Shown in pieces: positions 1 through 7,179 of a DNA stretch of 16,594 nt. The stretch lies in assembly GCA_005888335.1 (NCBI GenBank), contig VAWY01000145.1:1-16594 (forward strand), given 5' to 3'. The position numbers and the translations under genes are program-made. Origin of the DNA: Actinomycetota bacterium. GTDB taxonomy: Bacteria > Actinomycetota > Thermoleophilia > Solirubrobacterales > Solirubrobacteraceae. Positions within the stretch are counted from its first letter, which is position 1. Every line of letters begins with the position of its first letter. The notes under the pieces were generated by a model that saw nothing but the letters and a program-made list of their open reading frames with translations, had not been told where the DNA came from and did not search any database.

Positions 1-267
1 GACGCCGCGAGCGCCGATGGCCTCGGCGAGCTGCCGACACAGGGCGAGGTTCGTTGTCGGCTTCCGCGCTGCCCTCTCCCCCCGGGGCGCTACACCGTCA
101 ACGTGCTCGGCCACGTCGGCGGCGAGGTCGCCGACTGGGTCATGCGCGCCACCGACCTCACCGTCACCGAGGGCGACTTCTTCGGCACGGGGCGCCTGCC
201 CTCGCACGGCCACGCCGCGGTGCTCGTCGAGCACGACTGGGCCGTGCACGAGCGCGAGCCCGCCTAG
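1..267 (+). CDS. Wzt-type polysaccharide ABC transporter ATP-binding protein, C-terminal end (partial)
   Basis: The first 88 codons of the window are open in frame 1 and end at TAG 265-267; the start lies outside. The fragment fits the C-terminal beta-sandwich of Wzt ATPases, which binds the glycan chain end during export through a Wzm/Wzt ABC transporter. Visible hallmarks are a 'PPGRYTVNV' strand (lpL.pG.Y.v.v in the family), an aromatic-rich middle (VADWVMRATDLTV) and near the end the typical GDFFGTGRLP turn followed by VLVEHDW. The ATPase domain (Walker A, Walker B) is not in the window, so that half is inferred. The gene runs into the convergent epimerase gene and their stop codons share CTAG (264-267). 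The neighbouring glycan-synthesis genes support an export role. It could also be a stand-alone Wzt_C-like domain protein. Confidence 0.75.
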   Translation, partial: DAASADGLGELPTQGEVRCRLPRCPLPPGRYTVNVLGHVGGEVADWVMRATDLTVTEGDFFGTGRLPSHGHAAVLVEHDWAVHEREPA

Positions 268-1268
268 TCCCAGTAATGCTGACCGTGGTCGCGGTAGAAC
301 GCGAACGTCTCCGCTAGCCCATCTCGCAGCGACACCCGCGGCTCCCAGCCGGTTGCCTCCATCAGACGGTCGTGGGAGACGTAGATGGAGCCGATGTCGA
401 TCTTGGCACGCTCGGGGGGCCAGGGAACGGTCTGCACGGTTCCGCCCTCGCCAGCGAGCTGCTGGCACAAGCGAGCGACGTCGAGCAGCGACACCGGCTC
501 CTGACCGCCGACGTTGTACGCCTTGCCGTACATCTCCGGCGTCAGGGCGGCGGCGAGGAACGCGTCGACGGCGTCGGAGACGTAGGTGAAGTCGCGCAGC
601 TGGCTGCCGTCGCCGAAGACCCTGATGGTCTCGCCGTGGAGCGCCAGCCGGATGAATGTCGTGATGAAGCCCTGGCGGCCGTGCTTCATGAGCAGGTGGG
701 GCCCGTACGTGTTCGTGAGCCGCAGCGAGACCGTCGGGATCCCGTAGACGTCGTGGTAGAGCAGGTGGTAGCTCTCGCCCGCGATCAGGTTGATGCCGTT
801 GACGTCGACGGGCACCTGGGGATGCTCCTCGGTGACCGGCACGAACTGCGGGCGGCCGTACTGCTGGCGCGAGGCGGCGAAGATCACGACGGCGCGCGGG
901 TTGACGCGGCGGCAGACCTCGAGCAGTGACAGCTGGCTCTTGCAGTTGATGTCGAGGTCGGTCTGCGGGTCCTCCATCGAGTCGATGTGGCTGACCTGAC
1001 CGGCCAGGTTGAAGATGAAGTCCTGTCCATCGACCAGCGCGCGCATCGACCAGGGATCCCGCATGTCCGAGAGGTTGATCCGCACCCGGTCGGCGATGTC
1101 GCGCACGTTGTTGGGGTTGCCGCCGTAGTCGGGGATCAGCGAGTCGATGATCGTCACCTCCGCCCCGAGGTCGACGAGCCGCGCGGCGAGGTGCGAGCCG
1201 ATGAAGCCCAGTCCGCCGGTGACCATGGCGCGCTTGCCCCGGTAGGGCTCGAACGAGGGCAGAGGCAT
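264..1268 (-). CDS. NAD-dependent epimerase/dehydratase-like protein (extended SDR) without the usual Tyr/Lys pair
   Basis: A 334-residue extended SDR of normal length, of the kind that converts nucleotide sugars. It has the Rossmann motif GGLGFIGSH (residues 18-26), an acidic residue after strand 2 (IIDS, about 42), the NLAGQVSH loop (87-94), and the downstream signatures RLTNTYGP and GDGSQLRDFTYVSDAVDAF. ATG 1268 is chosen because the Rossmann fold begins right after it and the upstream gene ends 14 bp away; the longer open frame to 1400 runs antiparallel inside coding sequence of that gene. It is the last gene of the minus-strand operon starting at 5328. Oddity: where YxxxK is expected the protein reads N157-G-I-N-L161, so both catalytic Tyr and Lys are absent. 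From memory, a related subfamily reads NGINK, keeping Lys. The substrate is unknown; UDP-sugar epimerase or dehydratase is the default guess. Confidence 0.88.
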   Translation of the reverse strand: MPLPSFEPYRGKRAMVTGGLGFIGSHLAARLVDLGAEVTIIDSLIPDYGGNPNNVRDIADRVRINLSDMRDPWSMRALVDGQDFIFNLAGQVSHIDSMEDPQTDLDINCKSQLSLLEVCRRVNPRAVVIFAASRQQYGRPQFVPVTEEHPQVPVDVNGINLIAGESYHLLYHDVYGIPTVSLRLTNTYGPHLLMKHGRQGFITTFIRLALHGETIRVFGDGSQLRDFTYVSDAVDAFLAAALTPEMYGKAYNVGGQEPVSLLDVARLCQQLAGEGGTVQTVPWPPERAKIDIGSIYVSHDRLMEATGWEPRVSLRDGLAETFAFYRDHGQHYWD

Positions 1269-1282
1269 GAGCGCGCGGCAGG

Positions 1283-1975
1283 TTAGCCGCCGCGCGGCTC
1301 GAGCAGCCAGCCTTCCAGGTCCCCGACCCGCAGCGGCCGATCGGCGTGCGTCGCGCGCCACAGCGACTCGAACGCCGACCGCGTGCGGACCCATCCGCAA
1401 CGGCTGACAGCCGGGTTACGCACCCGCTTGGCCACCTCGGCCACGGCTCGGCGCGCGTCGATGACCTCCGTCGCGACCAGGAGGATCGGGTGGCCGGCGA
1501 ACCGGCGGAACGCCCGCCGCCACTGCCGGTTGCTCAGCTCCGTGTCGATGCGATGGAACAGATGGAGGTCGGCGGGCACGGGCCCCGCGGCGGCGAAGTC
1601 GTGACGGCGGACCTCGGCCTCGGGGAACAGGCCCGCGACGCGTTCGACGGTCCTGGGGGCGTAGTCGGTGAGGGTCAGCTGCAGCCCCGGCGCGACGCGG
1701 TGCAGCCACAGCTCAAGTGTCGCCCCTCCGACGCCGTACGACGCGAGCCGCTCGACGCCGCGCTCGCGGCAGACCTGCGCGACGACCCGCGCCCGCTCGG
1801 CGATCTCGGGGCGCGCGTCGGCCGCTGCCCCCCAGGCGTCGCGCGTCTCCGGGATCCCGAACGGACCCGTCGTGGCGATGCGCAGCCCGTCCCAGCTGTT
1901 CGGGCGCACGAGGTCGCCCCCGACGTGCCTGCGGTCCTCGCCGAAGTCGAAGTAATGCGGGACGGTGAGCCGCAC
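1283..1975 (-). CDS. Class I SAM-dependent methyltransferase-like protein
   Basis: A 230-residue protein starting at GTG 1975 (V-R-L-T-V-P-H-Y). A Rossmann-like core is visible: a strand plus glycine loop LASYGVGGATLE (about 77-88) at the position of methyltransferase motif I, an acidic second strand LTLTDYAP (about 100-107) and a motif IV-like region VPADLHLFHRIDTELS. This suggests a SAM-dependent methyltransferase, perhaps acting on a glycan or a small metabolite, but the motif I loop is not the canonical DxGxGxG, so the activity is inferred. It follows the DUF2304 gene by 17 bp and precedes the epimerase by 14 bp, as the fourth gene of the operon. No Shine-Dalgarno sequence is seen before the GTG, so translation may depend on the upstream gene. 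It could instead be a non-enzymatic SAM-fold protein. Confidence 0.7.
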   Translation of the reverse strand: MRLTVPHYFDFGEDRRHVGGDLVRPNSWDGLRIATTGPFGIPETRDAWGAAADARPEIAERARVVAQVCRERGVERLASYGVGGATLELWLHRVAPGLQLTLTDYAPRTVERVAGLFPEAEVRRHDFAAAGPVPADLHLFHRIDTELSNRQWRRAFRRFAGHPILLVATEVIDARRAVAEVAKRVRNPAVSRCGWVRTRSAFESLWRATHADRPLRVGDLEGWLLEPRGG

Positions 1976-1992
1976 GAGCCGGCGGACGCCGC

Positions 1993-2406
1993 CTAGCGGC
2001 GGGTGATCGCCTCGAGATCCTCGACCGTCGCCTCCGCCCGCGCGGGCGCGGGCGCTCGCTCGGCCTCTTCGCGGACGACGTCCTCGAGGATCGCCAGGCG
2101 CTGGGCGAGCACCTTCGATTGATCGGCGAGCCGCGAGACCGCCGCCGAGAAATGCAGAAGGAGGGCGAGGACGAAGAGCAGCGCGACGACGAAGAGCGCG
2201 TTCGGAGGGCTATAGATGCCCACGAGCTTGGCGAGGCGTTCCAGGCCGTCTCGCCACGACGCCAGCGCCAGCAAGACGATGCCGCTCGCCAGCCACAGCA
2301 ACGCGTAGCGCTCGAGCAGGCGACGCCGGCGGACGAGCTCGAGTACGACGAGCAGAAGCGCGATGGCGGCGAGGATGGCCACGAGCTGAAGTCGGTCGCT
2401 GAACAT
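1993..2406 (-). CDS. DUF2304 family small membrane protein
   Basis: A 137-residue protein with three predicted membrane helices (about residues 6-24, 34-51 and 68-88), then a hydrophilic tail with heptad-like leucines (about 90-115) and an acidic end. The layout and the segments RYALLWLASGIVLLALA and YSPPNALFVVALLFVLALLLHFS match DUF2304. Members are regularly encoded directly after a DPM1-like GT2, and are thought to partner with it at the membrane; their biochemical role is not established. That pairing holds here: the GT2 stop (TGA 2408-2406) and this ATG (2406-2404) share one base (TGATG), which suggests translational coupling and equimolar synthesis. The coiled-coil tail could bind the GT2 or another enzyme, which is inference. 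Confidence 0.85.
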   Translation of the reverse strand: MFSDRLQLVAILAAIALLLVVLELVRRRRLLERYALLWLASGIVLLALASWRDGLERLAKLVGIYSPPNALFVVALLFVLALLLHFSAAVSRLADQSKVLAQRLAILEDVVREEAERAPAPARAEATVEDLEAITRR

Positions 2407-3173
2407 CAGATGCCGTGCCCGGCCGCAACGGGCGCGCGGTCGCCCGCGTCGACGACCGGACGAGCCCGAGCAAGACCGACGAACAGCGCAAGAAGCACCT
2501 TGATCATGTAGTACGCCGACTTGCCCGAGCTGATCGACGACACTCCGCCGCCGCGCTCGAACATCCGCACCGGCACCTCCTGCATGCGCAGGCGGTGGTG
2601 GTGGAGCATGAGGACCGCCTCCACCTCCGGGTAGTCATGCGGGTAGTCGCGGGCGAACAGCTCGATCGCCCGGCGGTTGTAGAGCCTGAAGCCGGACGTC
2701 GGGTCGGTCACGCGCTGGCCGACGAGGCGCGACAGCAGGAAGGCGAAGATGTGGATGCCCGTCCGGCGGCTGACCGGCGCCGGGTAGCGGTGGTCCTTGG
2801 AGAGGAAGCGCGAACCGCACACCATGTCCGCCGATGGGTGCGAGGCCATGGCGTCGATCAGGCGCCGCACCTCGGCCGGATCGTGCTGCCCGTCGGCGTC
2901 GACCTGGACGACGAGCCGGTAGCCGTTGTCGCGGGCGAAGACGAACCCCGCCTGGACCGCTCCCCCGATGCCCAGGTTGAACGGCAGCCGGAGCACGCGT
3001 GCGCCCCCCTCGCGCGCGCGAGCGGACGTGTCGTCGGTCGAGCCGTCGCTGACGACGAGCACGTCGAACTCCGGCAACTGCTCGCGGACGTTGGCCAGGA
3101 CGCCCGCGATGGTCGCGGACTCGTTGTACGCCGGAACCAGGACCAGTCGAGGGTAGGCGGAGTGCATGGACAT
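2406..3173 (-). CDS. GT2 family glycosyltransferase, polyprenyl-phosphate (DPM1/DPG-like) type
   Basis: A 255-residue GT-A enzyme, probably transferring a sugar from a nucleotide donor to polyprenyl phosphate, so supplying donors for the GT-C membrane glycosyltransferases of this locus. Visible motifs: VPAYNES (13-19), the nucleotide-binding VVSDGSTDDT (about 40-49, with Ser where the first Asp of DDGSTD often sits), the metal-binding VDADGQHDP (91-99), and the acceptor-loop signature DPTSGFRLYNRRAIELF. The C-terminal segment (AYYMIKVLLALFVGLA) may be a membrane-associated helix. ATG 3173 is taken; ATG 3167 is an in-frame alternative. The gene starts 4 bp after the stop of the large GT-C gene and overlaps the DUF2304 start by one base. 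The sugar and the exact lipid cannot be read from sequence. Confidence 0.92.
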   Translation of the reverse strand: MSMHSAYPRLVLVPAYNESATIAGVLANVREQLPEFDVLVVSDGSTDDTSARAREGGARVLRLPFNLGIGGAVQAGFVFARDNGYRLVVQVDADGQHDPAEVRRLIDAMASHPSADMVCGSRFLSKDHRYPAPVSRRTGIHIFAFLLSRLVGQRVTDPTSGFRLYNRRAIELFARDYPHDYPEVEAVLMLHHHRLRMQEVPVRMFERGGGVSSISSGKSAYYMIKVLLALFVGLARARPVVDAGDRAPVAAGHGI

Positions 3174-3177
3174 GGGC

Positions 3178-5328
3178 TCACGACGCCGGGCCGGCTGAGA
3201 AGTTGCGCAACTGCGCCCCCCGGCGAGACGCGTCAGGATAGCCCGCGGTCCGGAGCGCGACTCCGACGATGCGCACGCCGGGGGGAAAACGCAGTTCGAT
3301 CGTCTCGCGACCGCGAGCGCGCCGCTGGAGCGGGGTGACGAGCCGTGCGGACGCGCGTGGCCCGGGGAGGCGCGCGATCCGCCCTCCGGCCCGGACGACG
3401 CACGGGCACGGCGCTTGAGGGTCGGCCCGCACGGTCAGGACCGCCGCGCGAGCGCCGGAACCGCGCGAGAAGACCGTCAAGTTGCTGCGCTGCGGGACGT
3501 GCCCGTCGACGTCAGCGCCGTTGACCGCCCACTTGAGGCCGGCTCCGTCGCGCAGGCGCACGACACGGATGCCGTCTTTCGTCGCGAGGGGCTTGCCGCG
3601 CGGCGCAAACCGCGGGTCCCCGGCGGCGACGACGACGATGTCCGCGACGTCGGTCAGCGGCCGCGCAAACTCTTCATCCACCGCGGCTCGCGCGGCGTCG
3701 GTGTTTGTCGTTGGAATGACGATCCGTCCTCGGCGCAGGTCGAGGAACGCGTTGCCGCCGACGGAATTCAGCAGGGACGGGCCGGGCAGCACCAGCGCAC
3801 GCTGCACGCTGACGTTCGCGAACAGCAGCTCCCGCCAGCGATCCTCCGTGAGTGGATCGTGTTCGGTCGTCCCCGGGATCACGACCGCGGTCTCACTGCC
3901 AAGGACGCGGTCGACCCAGTCCCGCGGCGATGAGGCGGGGTGGGCATTCGCCACGCGCGCGATCCCCCGCGCCCGATACGCCGCGGCGCCCGCGCCGAAC
4001 GCAAGCAACGCGGTCGCGATGACCGCCATAGCTCGGGTCGGCGCGAGGCGACGTACGAGCACGACGAGCAGCCCGACCGCGGCCACCACCAGCACCGGCA
4101 GGAACAGGTGGCCAAACCCGTCCAGCGCATCGACGACGCGCTCGCCGAGCGTCGGCGCCGCGGCTCGCTCCTGGCTGGGCGCATCGACCGCCGTCCCCAG
4201 CGCCGCGGCGTTCGCCAGCGCCGCGGCGGCGGCGAACACCGCGGTGACCGCGCCCAGCGTGCGCCAGCCGCCGGGCCGGCGTGCCCAGGCGACCGTGCCG
4301 ACGTAGCCCAGGACCGCCAGATAGAAGAGGTACCGGCCGGTGACCGTCGTCGTGCCGGAAAGAAACGACCCGCCGAAGGCAGCCACCTGGAGGACCAGAC
4401 AGGCGGTCAGCGAGAGCTGGAGCGCCCCGGTGGCGGCAGCGCGAACGTCGTCGTTGTCGGCCAATGACCTCCACGCCCACGCGGTCCCGACGACGAGGGG
4501 CACGACGCCTGAGGCGAAAACGACGTAGATCAGGTTGTCGATCCCGGCGCGGACGTCGGCGAGCGAAGGCGAGACGTCGCTCACGGCGCCGCCGTAGTTG
4601 CCGCCGAGCGTAGAGAGCGACCCGGTGATCGTGCTCGCCGCGACTGCGATGACCGCGAGCCCGATCCCGGCTGCGAACAGCCGGTGCATCCGCGCCAGCC
4701 CTCGCCACGGAGTACGCCGACGCAGGGCGAGCAGGATGATGGCGAACAGGAGTGCGGGCAGGAGGACGACCAGCTGCGCCCGCGCGGCGACGGCGACGCC
4801 GATGGCCACCAGCGCGAGCAGGTCGGCGCGCACGCTGGGTGCGGTCATCGCGCGATGGCACGCCAGCAATGCCCATACGAACGCCGGCAGCGCGAGCGAC
4901 TCGGTCATGACCGTTCCTGCGAACGACAGCCAGGCGCCGACCGTCACGAGGGCGGCGACGACATAGGAGTCGCGCACGGGGAGGCCGACCGAGCGGGCCA
5001 GCAGATAGGTGGGCACGAGCGTGGACACGAGGGCGACCGCCGCAATGCCGTGCGCGAGAGCGAGCGCGCCCGGGGCGGACAGCAACGCGTAGCCCGGCGC
5101 CATCAAGAGCGGGAGCAGCTGCGACCAGGAGTTGAAATACGGATCGCCCGAGGTGAGCGGCGCGTGCTTGCGCGCAATCTCCGACGCCTCCTTGACGTAC
5201 GTCAACTCGTCGGGCCAGACGGTGAAGCTCTTGACCCTGACCGCGTACAGCAGCGTCGGGACGAGGATCAGCGTTCCGAGCAGGACGAGCACAGCCAGCG
5301 GCGACGGCGGCCGCCTCGGGCCAGGCAT
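3178..5328 (-). CDS. Large polytopic membrane glycosyltransferase (GT-C fold, GT39/ArnT-like) with extracytoplasmic C-terminal domain
   Basis: A 716-residue protein. The first 450 or so residues are a series of hydrophobic helices, beginning with a helix at about 11-30 followed by WPDELTY (D40, E41), the acidic pair in the first external loop typical of GT-C enzymes that use polyprenyl-phosphate sugars. The last 260 or so residues are hydrophilic and probably extracytoplasmic, with beta-rich stretches (e.g. GIRVVRLRDG, IELRFPPGVRIVGVAL) and a CPC pair. The open frame continues upstream to 5541, but that stretch is antisense to the divergent GT2 gene; ATG 5328 directly precedes the first membrane helix. 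A TAGCGT box lies 7 nt before the ATG. This is the first gene of the five-gene minus-strand operon. The downstream DPM1-like GT2 could make its lipid-linked donor (inference). Family confidence is good, substrate unknown. Confidence 0.85.
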   Translation of the reverse strand: MPGPRRPPSPLAVLVLLGTLILVPTLLYAVRVKSFTVWPDELTYVKEASEIARKHAPLTSGDPYFNSWSQLLPLLMAPGYALLSAPGALALAHGIAAVALVSTLVPTYLLARSVGLPVRDSYVVAALVTVGAWLSFAGTVMTESLALPAFVWALLACHRAMTAPSVRADLLALVAIGVAVAARAQLVVLLPALLFAIILLALRRRTPWRGLARMHRLFAAGIGLAVIAVAASTITGSLSTLGGNYGGAVSDVSPSLADVRAGIDNLIYVVFASGVVPLVVGTAWAWRSLADNDDVRAAATGALQLSLTACLVLQVAAFGGSFLSGTTTVTGRYLFYLAVLGYVGTVAWARRPGGWRTLGAVTAVFAAAAALANAAALGTAVDAPSQERAAAPTLGERVVDALDGFGHLFLPVLVVAAVGLLVVLVRRLAPTRAMAVIATALLAFGAGAAAYRARGIARVANAHPASSPRDWVDRVLGSETAVVIPGTTEHDPLTEDRWRELLFANVSVQRALVLPGPSLLNSVGGNAFLDLRRGRIVIPTTNTDAARAAVDEEFARPLTDVADIVVVAAGDPRFAPRGKPLATKDGIRVVRLRDGAGLKWAVNGADVDGHVPQRSNLTVFSRGSGARAAVLTVRADPQAPCPCVVRAGGRIARLPGPRASARLVTPLQRRARGRETIELRFPPGVRIVGVALRTAGYPDASRRGAQLRNFSAGPAS

Positions 5329-5335
5329 CGACCAG

Positions 5336-5345
5336 ACGCTAGCGT
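5336..5345. promoter_or_regulatory. Candidate bidirectional leaderless promoter (10-bp perfect palindrome)
   Basis: Only 25 bp separate the divergent start codons at 5328 (-) and 5354 (+). At their centre is the perfect palindrome ACGCTAGCGT, so TAGCGT is read on both strands. It ends 8 nt before the plus-strand ATG and 7 nt before the minus-strand ATG, the spacing expected if transcription begins at or near the start codon (TAnnnT-N7-ATG, the pattern seen in leaderless actinobacterial genes). No convincing -35 box is visible on either side. The palindrome could instead be an operator. The call is inferred from geometry and the -10 match is weak (3 of 6 positions). Confidence 0.5.
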
Positions 5346-5353
5346 GTCCGCAG

Positions 5354-6361
5354 ATGACCCACTCCACGGCCGGCGTGGTCGTCTCGTATGCCGATGCGAC
5401 GGCCACGCGCGCTGCCGTCGGTTCGCTGCTGCGGCAGACCGCGCCGCTCGAGGAGGTCATCGTCGTCGACAACGCCCGCGACGAGCGGCTGGAGACAGGA
5501 GCCTGGGACAAACGTGTGCGAGTGCTGCGCCCTGGCCGCAACCTCGGCTACGGCCCGGCGTGCAACCTGGCCGCGGCGGCCACCCAGGCCGACTGGCTGC
5601 TGTTCTGCAACCCGGATGCCAAGGCCGACGAACGCTGCCTCGAGCTGCTGCTCGCGGCGGCTGATGAGCGCACCGCCATCGTCGGCGCCCAGGTGCTGCT
5701 GCCCGGCGCCCGCGCGGTCAACGCCGGCGACAACCCGCTGCACCTGTCCGGGCTGTCATGGTCGGGACGCTTCGGCGAGCCGCGCGAGGACGGGCCGCCG
5801 CGAGACGTCGCAGTCGCCTCAGGCGCGGCGCTGCTCGTGCGGCGGGCGGCCTTCGAGCAGCTCGGCGGCTACCACCCCTCCTGCTTTCTGTACTACGACG
5901 ATGTCGACCTTGCCTGGCGCGCGCGGCTGGCCGGGTGGCGCGTTCGGTTCCAGCCGGCGGCCGTCGTCGAGCACGACTTCTCGTTCGAGCGGGGCGCCAT
6001 GAAGTGGTACTGGCTCGAGCGCAACCGCCTCTGGTCGGTCCTCGCGAACTACAGCGCGCGCGCCCTGGTGCTGCTGGCGCCGCTGCTCCTCGTCACCGAA
6101 CTCGCCATCCTCGGCTTCGCGGTCCGACGGCGGTGGTGGCGCGAGAAGCTGCGCGCCTACGCGGCGCTGTGGCGCGCGCGGCACCAGCTACGCCAATGGC
6201 GCGCGCACGTGCAGCGCCTGCGGCGGGTCGCTGACCGCGAGCTTCTGCGTGCGGCGACCGCTGACCTCGATCTGCGGCTTGCCGGCCTTCGTCGTCCGGG
6301 GCCGCTGCCTGCGGTGCTCGAGCGCTACAAGTCGGCCGTCGTCGCGTTATTGCCGGGATGA
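5354..6361 (+). CDS. GT2 family glycosyltransferase, rhamnosyltransferase (WbbL)-like
   Basis: A 335-residue GT-A enzyme. Motifs in order: GVVVSYADA (strand 1), VIVVDN (36-40), the NLGYGPACN motif (63-71) and CNPDA (85-89, the DxD equivalent) typical of WbbL-like rhamnosyl or galactofuranosyl transferases, SGAALLVRR, and FLYYDDVDLAWR (178-189) with the catalytic-base acidic residues. A hydrophobic helix (about 236-256) and a very basic tail near RRRWWREK suggest attachment to the inner membrane face. ATG 5354 is chosen because strand 1 follows at once; the frame is open to 5132, but that part is antisense to the GT-C gene. It is the first gene of the plus-strand operon, with a TAGCGT box 8 nt upstream. 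Likely role: transfer of a deoxyhexose or similar sugar onto a lipid-linked glycan. Confidence 0.9.
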   Translation: MTHSTAGVVVSYADATATRAAVGSLLRQTAPLEEVIVVDNARDERLETGAWDKRVRVLRPGRNLGYGPACNLAAAATQADWLLFCNPDAKADERCLELLLAAADERTAIVGAQVLLPGARAVNAGDNPLHLSGLSWSGRFGEPREDGPPRDVAVASGAALLVRRAAFEQLGGYHPSCFLYYDDVDLAWRARLAGWRVRFQPAAVVEHDFSFERGAMKWYWLERNRLWSVLANYSARALVLLAPLLLVTELAILGFAVRRRWWREKLRAYAALWRARHQLRQWRAHVQRLRRVADRELLRAATADLDLRLAGLRRPGPLPAVLERYKSAVVALLPG

Positions 6362-7179
6362 TGAGCACCGACGTGACGGCCGTCGTCACCTGCTTCAACT
6401 ACGGCGCGTACCTCCCCGAGACGGTAGCCAGCGTCCTCAACCAGGAAGGCGGTGCGCCGCGTGTCGTCGTCGTGGACGACGGCTCGACGGATCGCGGCAC
6501 GCACGCCGCACTCGATGCCCTGCCGCCCGCTGTCGAAGTCGTGCGCCAGGCCAACGCCGGCGTCGCCGCGGCCCGCAACGCCGGGCTCTCGCGCGCCGAC
6601 ACTCCGCTCGTCCTCGTGCTCGACGCCGACGACCGCCTCGCCCCCGGGGCGCTGCGGGCGATGCGCGAGGGGCTCGACGCGGCGCCCGCGGCCGGCTTCG
6701 CCTACGGGCACCACCGGTTCATCGGCGGCTGGTCCGGCGAGCTGCGCTTCCCGCCGTATGACCCGCTGCGCCTGCTCGATCGCCACCTGATCGGTGCAAC
6801 GGCGCTGACGCGCCGCGAGGTGATCGAGCAGACCGGCGGGTTCGACCCCGGGTTCACGGCGTTCGAGGACTGGGAGTTCTGGGTCAACGCGCTCGCTCAC
6901 GGCTGGCGCGGGGTGCGCGTCGACGCTGTGACGCTCGAGTACCGCCGCCACGGCGAGACCAAGCTCCAGGCCGACCGCAGACGCTATCGCGCCGCGCGCC
7001 GGCGGCTGCGGGCGAAGCACGCCGCGCTGTACGCGCGGCGCGCCGAGCTGGCGGCGGAGAGCGACCTCGGGACCGCCGGACGGCTGACCTACCGCTGGTT
7101 CTGGGGTGTCCGGCCCGTACCGGCGGCCCTCGAGGCCGCCGTGCACCGCACGATGTGGGCGGCGGGCGGACCGAGGTGA
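6358..7179 (+). CDS. GT2 family glycosyltransferase (GT-A)
   Basis: A 273-residue GT2 enzyme with all expected motifs: VVTCFNYGAYLPETVASVL (9-27), the nucleotide-binding VVVVDDGSTD (36-45), NAGVAAARNAGL, the metal-binding VLDADD (88-92) and the late acidic motif FEDWEFW (169-175). The C-terminal third (about 200-273) is Arg-rich and probably helical, which may hold it at the membrane. ATG 6358 overlaps the upstream stop as ATGA; a second ATG follows at 6361, so the true start may be one codon later. The overlap points to translational coupling with the preceding GT2, and two sequential sugar additions by the pair are plausible. Donor and acceptor cannot be assigned. Confidence 0.92.
   Translation: MMSTDVTAVVTCFNYGAYLPETVASVLNQEGGAPRVVVVDDGSTDRGTHAALDALPPAVEVVRQANAGVAAARNAGLSRADTPLVLVLDADDRLAPGALRAMREGLDAAPAAGFAYGHHRFIGGWSGELRFPPYDPLRLLDRHLIGATALTRREVIEQTGGFDPGFTAFEDWEFWVNALAHGWRGVRVDAVTLEYRRHGETKLQADRRRYRAARRRLRAKHAALYARRAELAAESDLGTAGRLTYRWFWGVRPVPAALEAAVHRTMWAAGGPR

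Noticed and set aside
5329..5541. N-terminal extension of the large GT-C protein to 5541
   Set aside because: Ser/Thr/Arg-rich shadow of the divergent GT2; the membrane protein naturally begins at ATG 5328 just before its first helix.
4684..5664. Plus-strand open frame crossing the 5328-5354 spacer
   Set aside because: Antisense to the GT-C membrane protein and out of frame with the GT2 at 5354; accepting it would abolish two recognisable genes.
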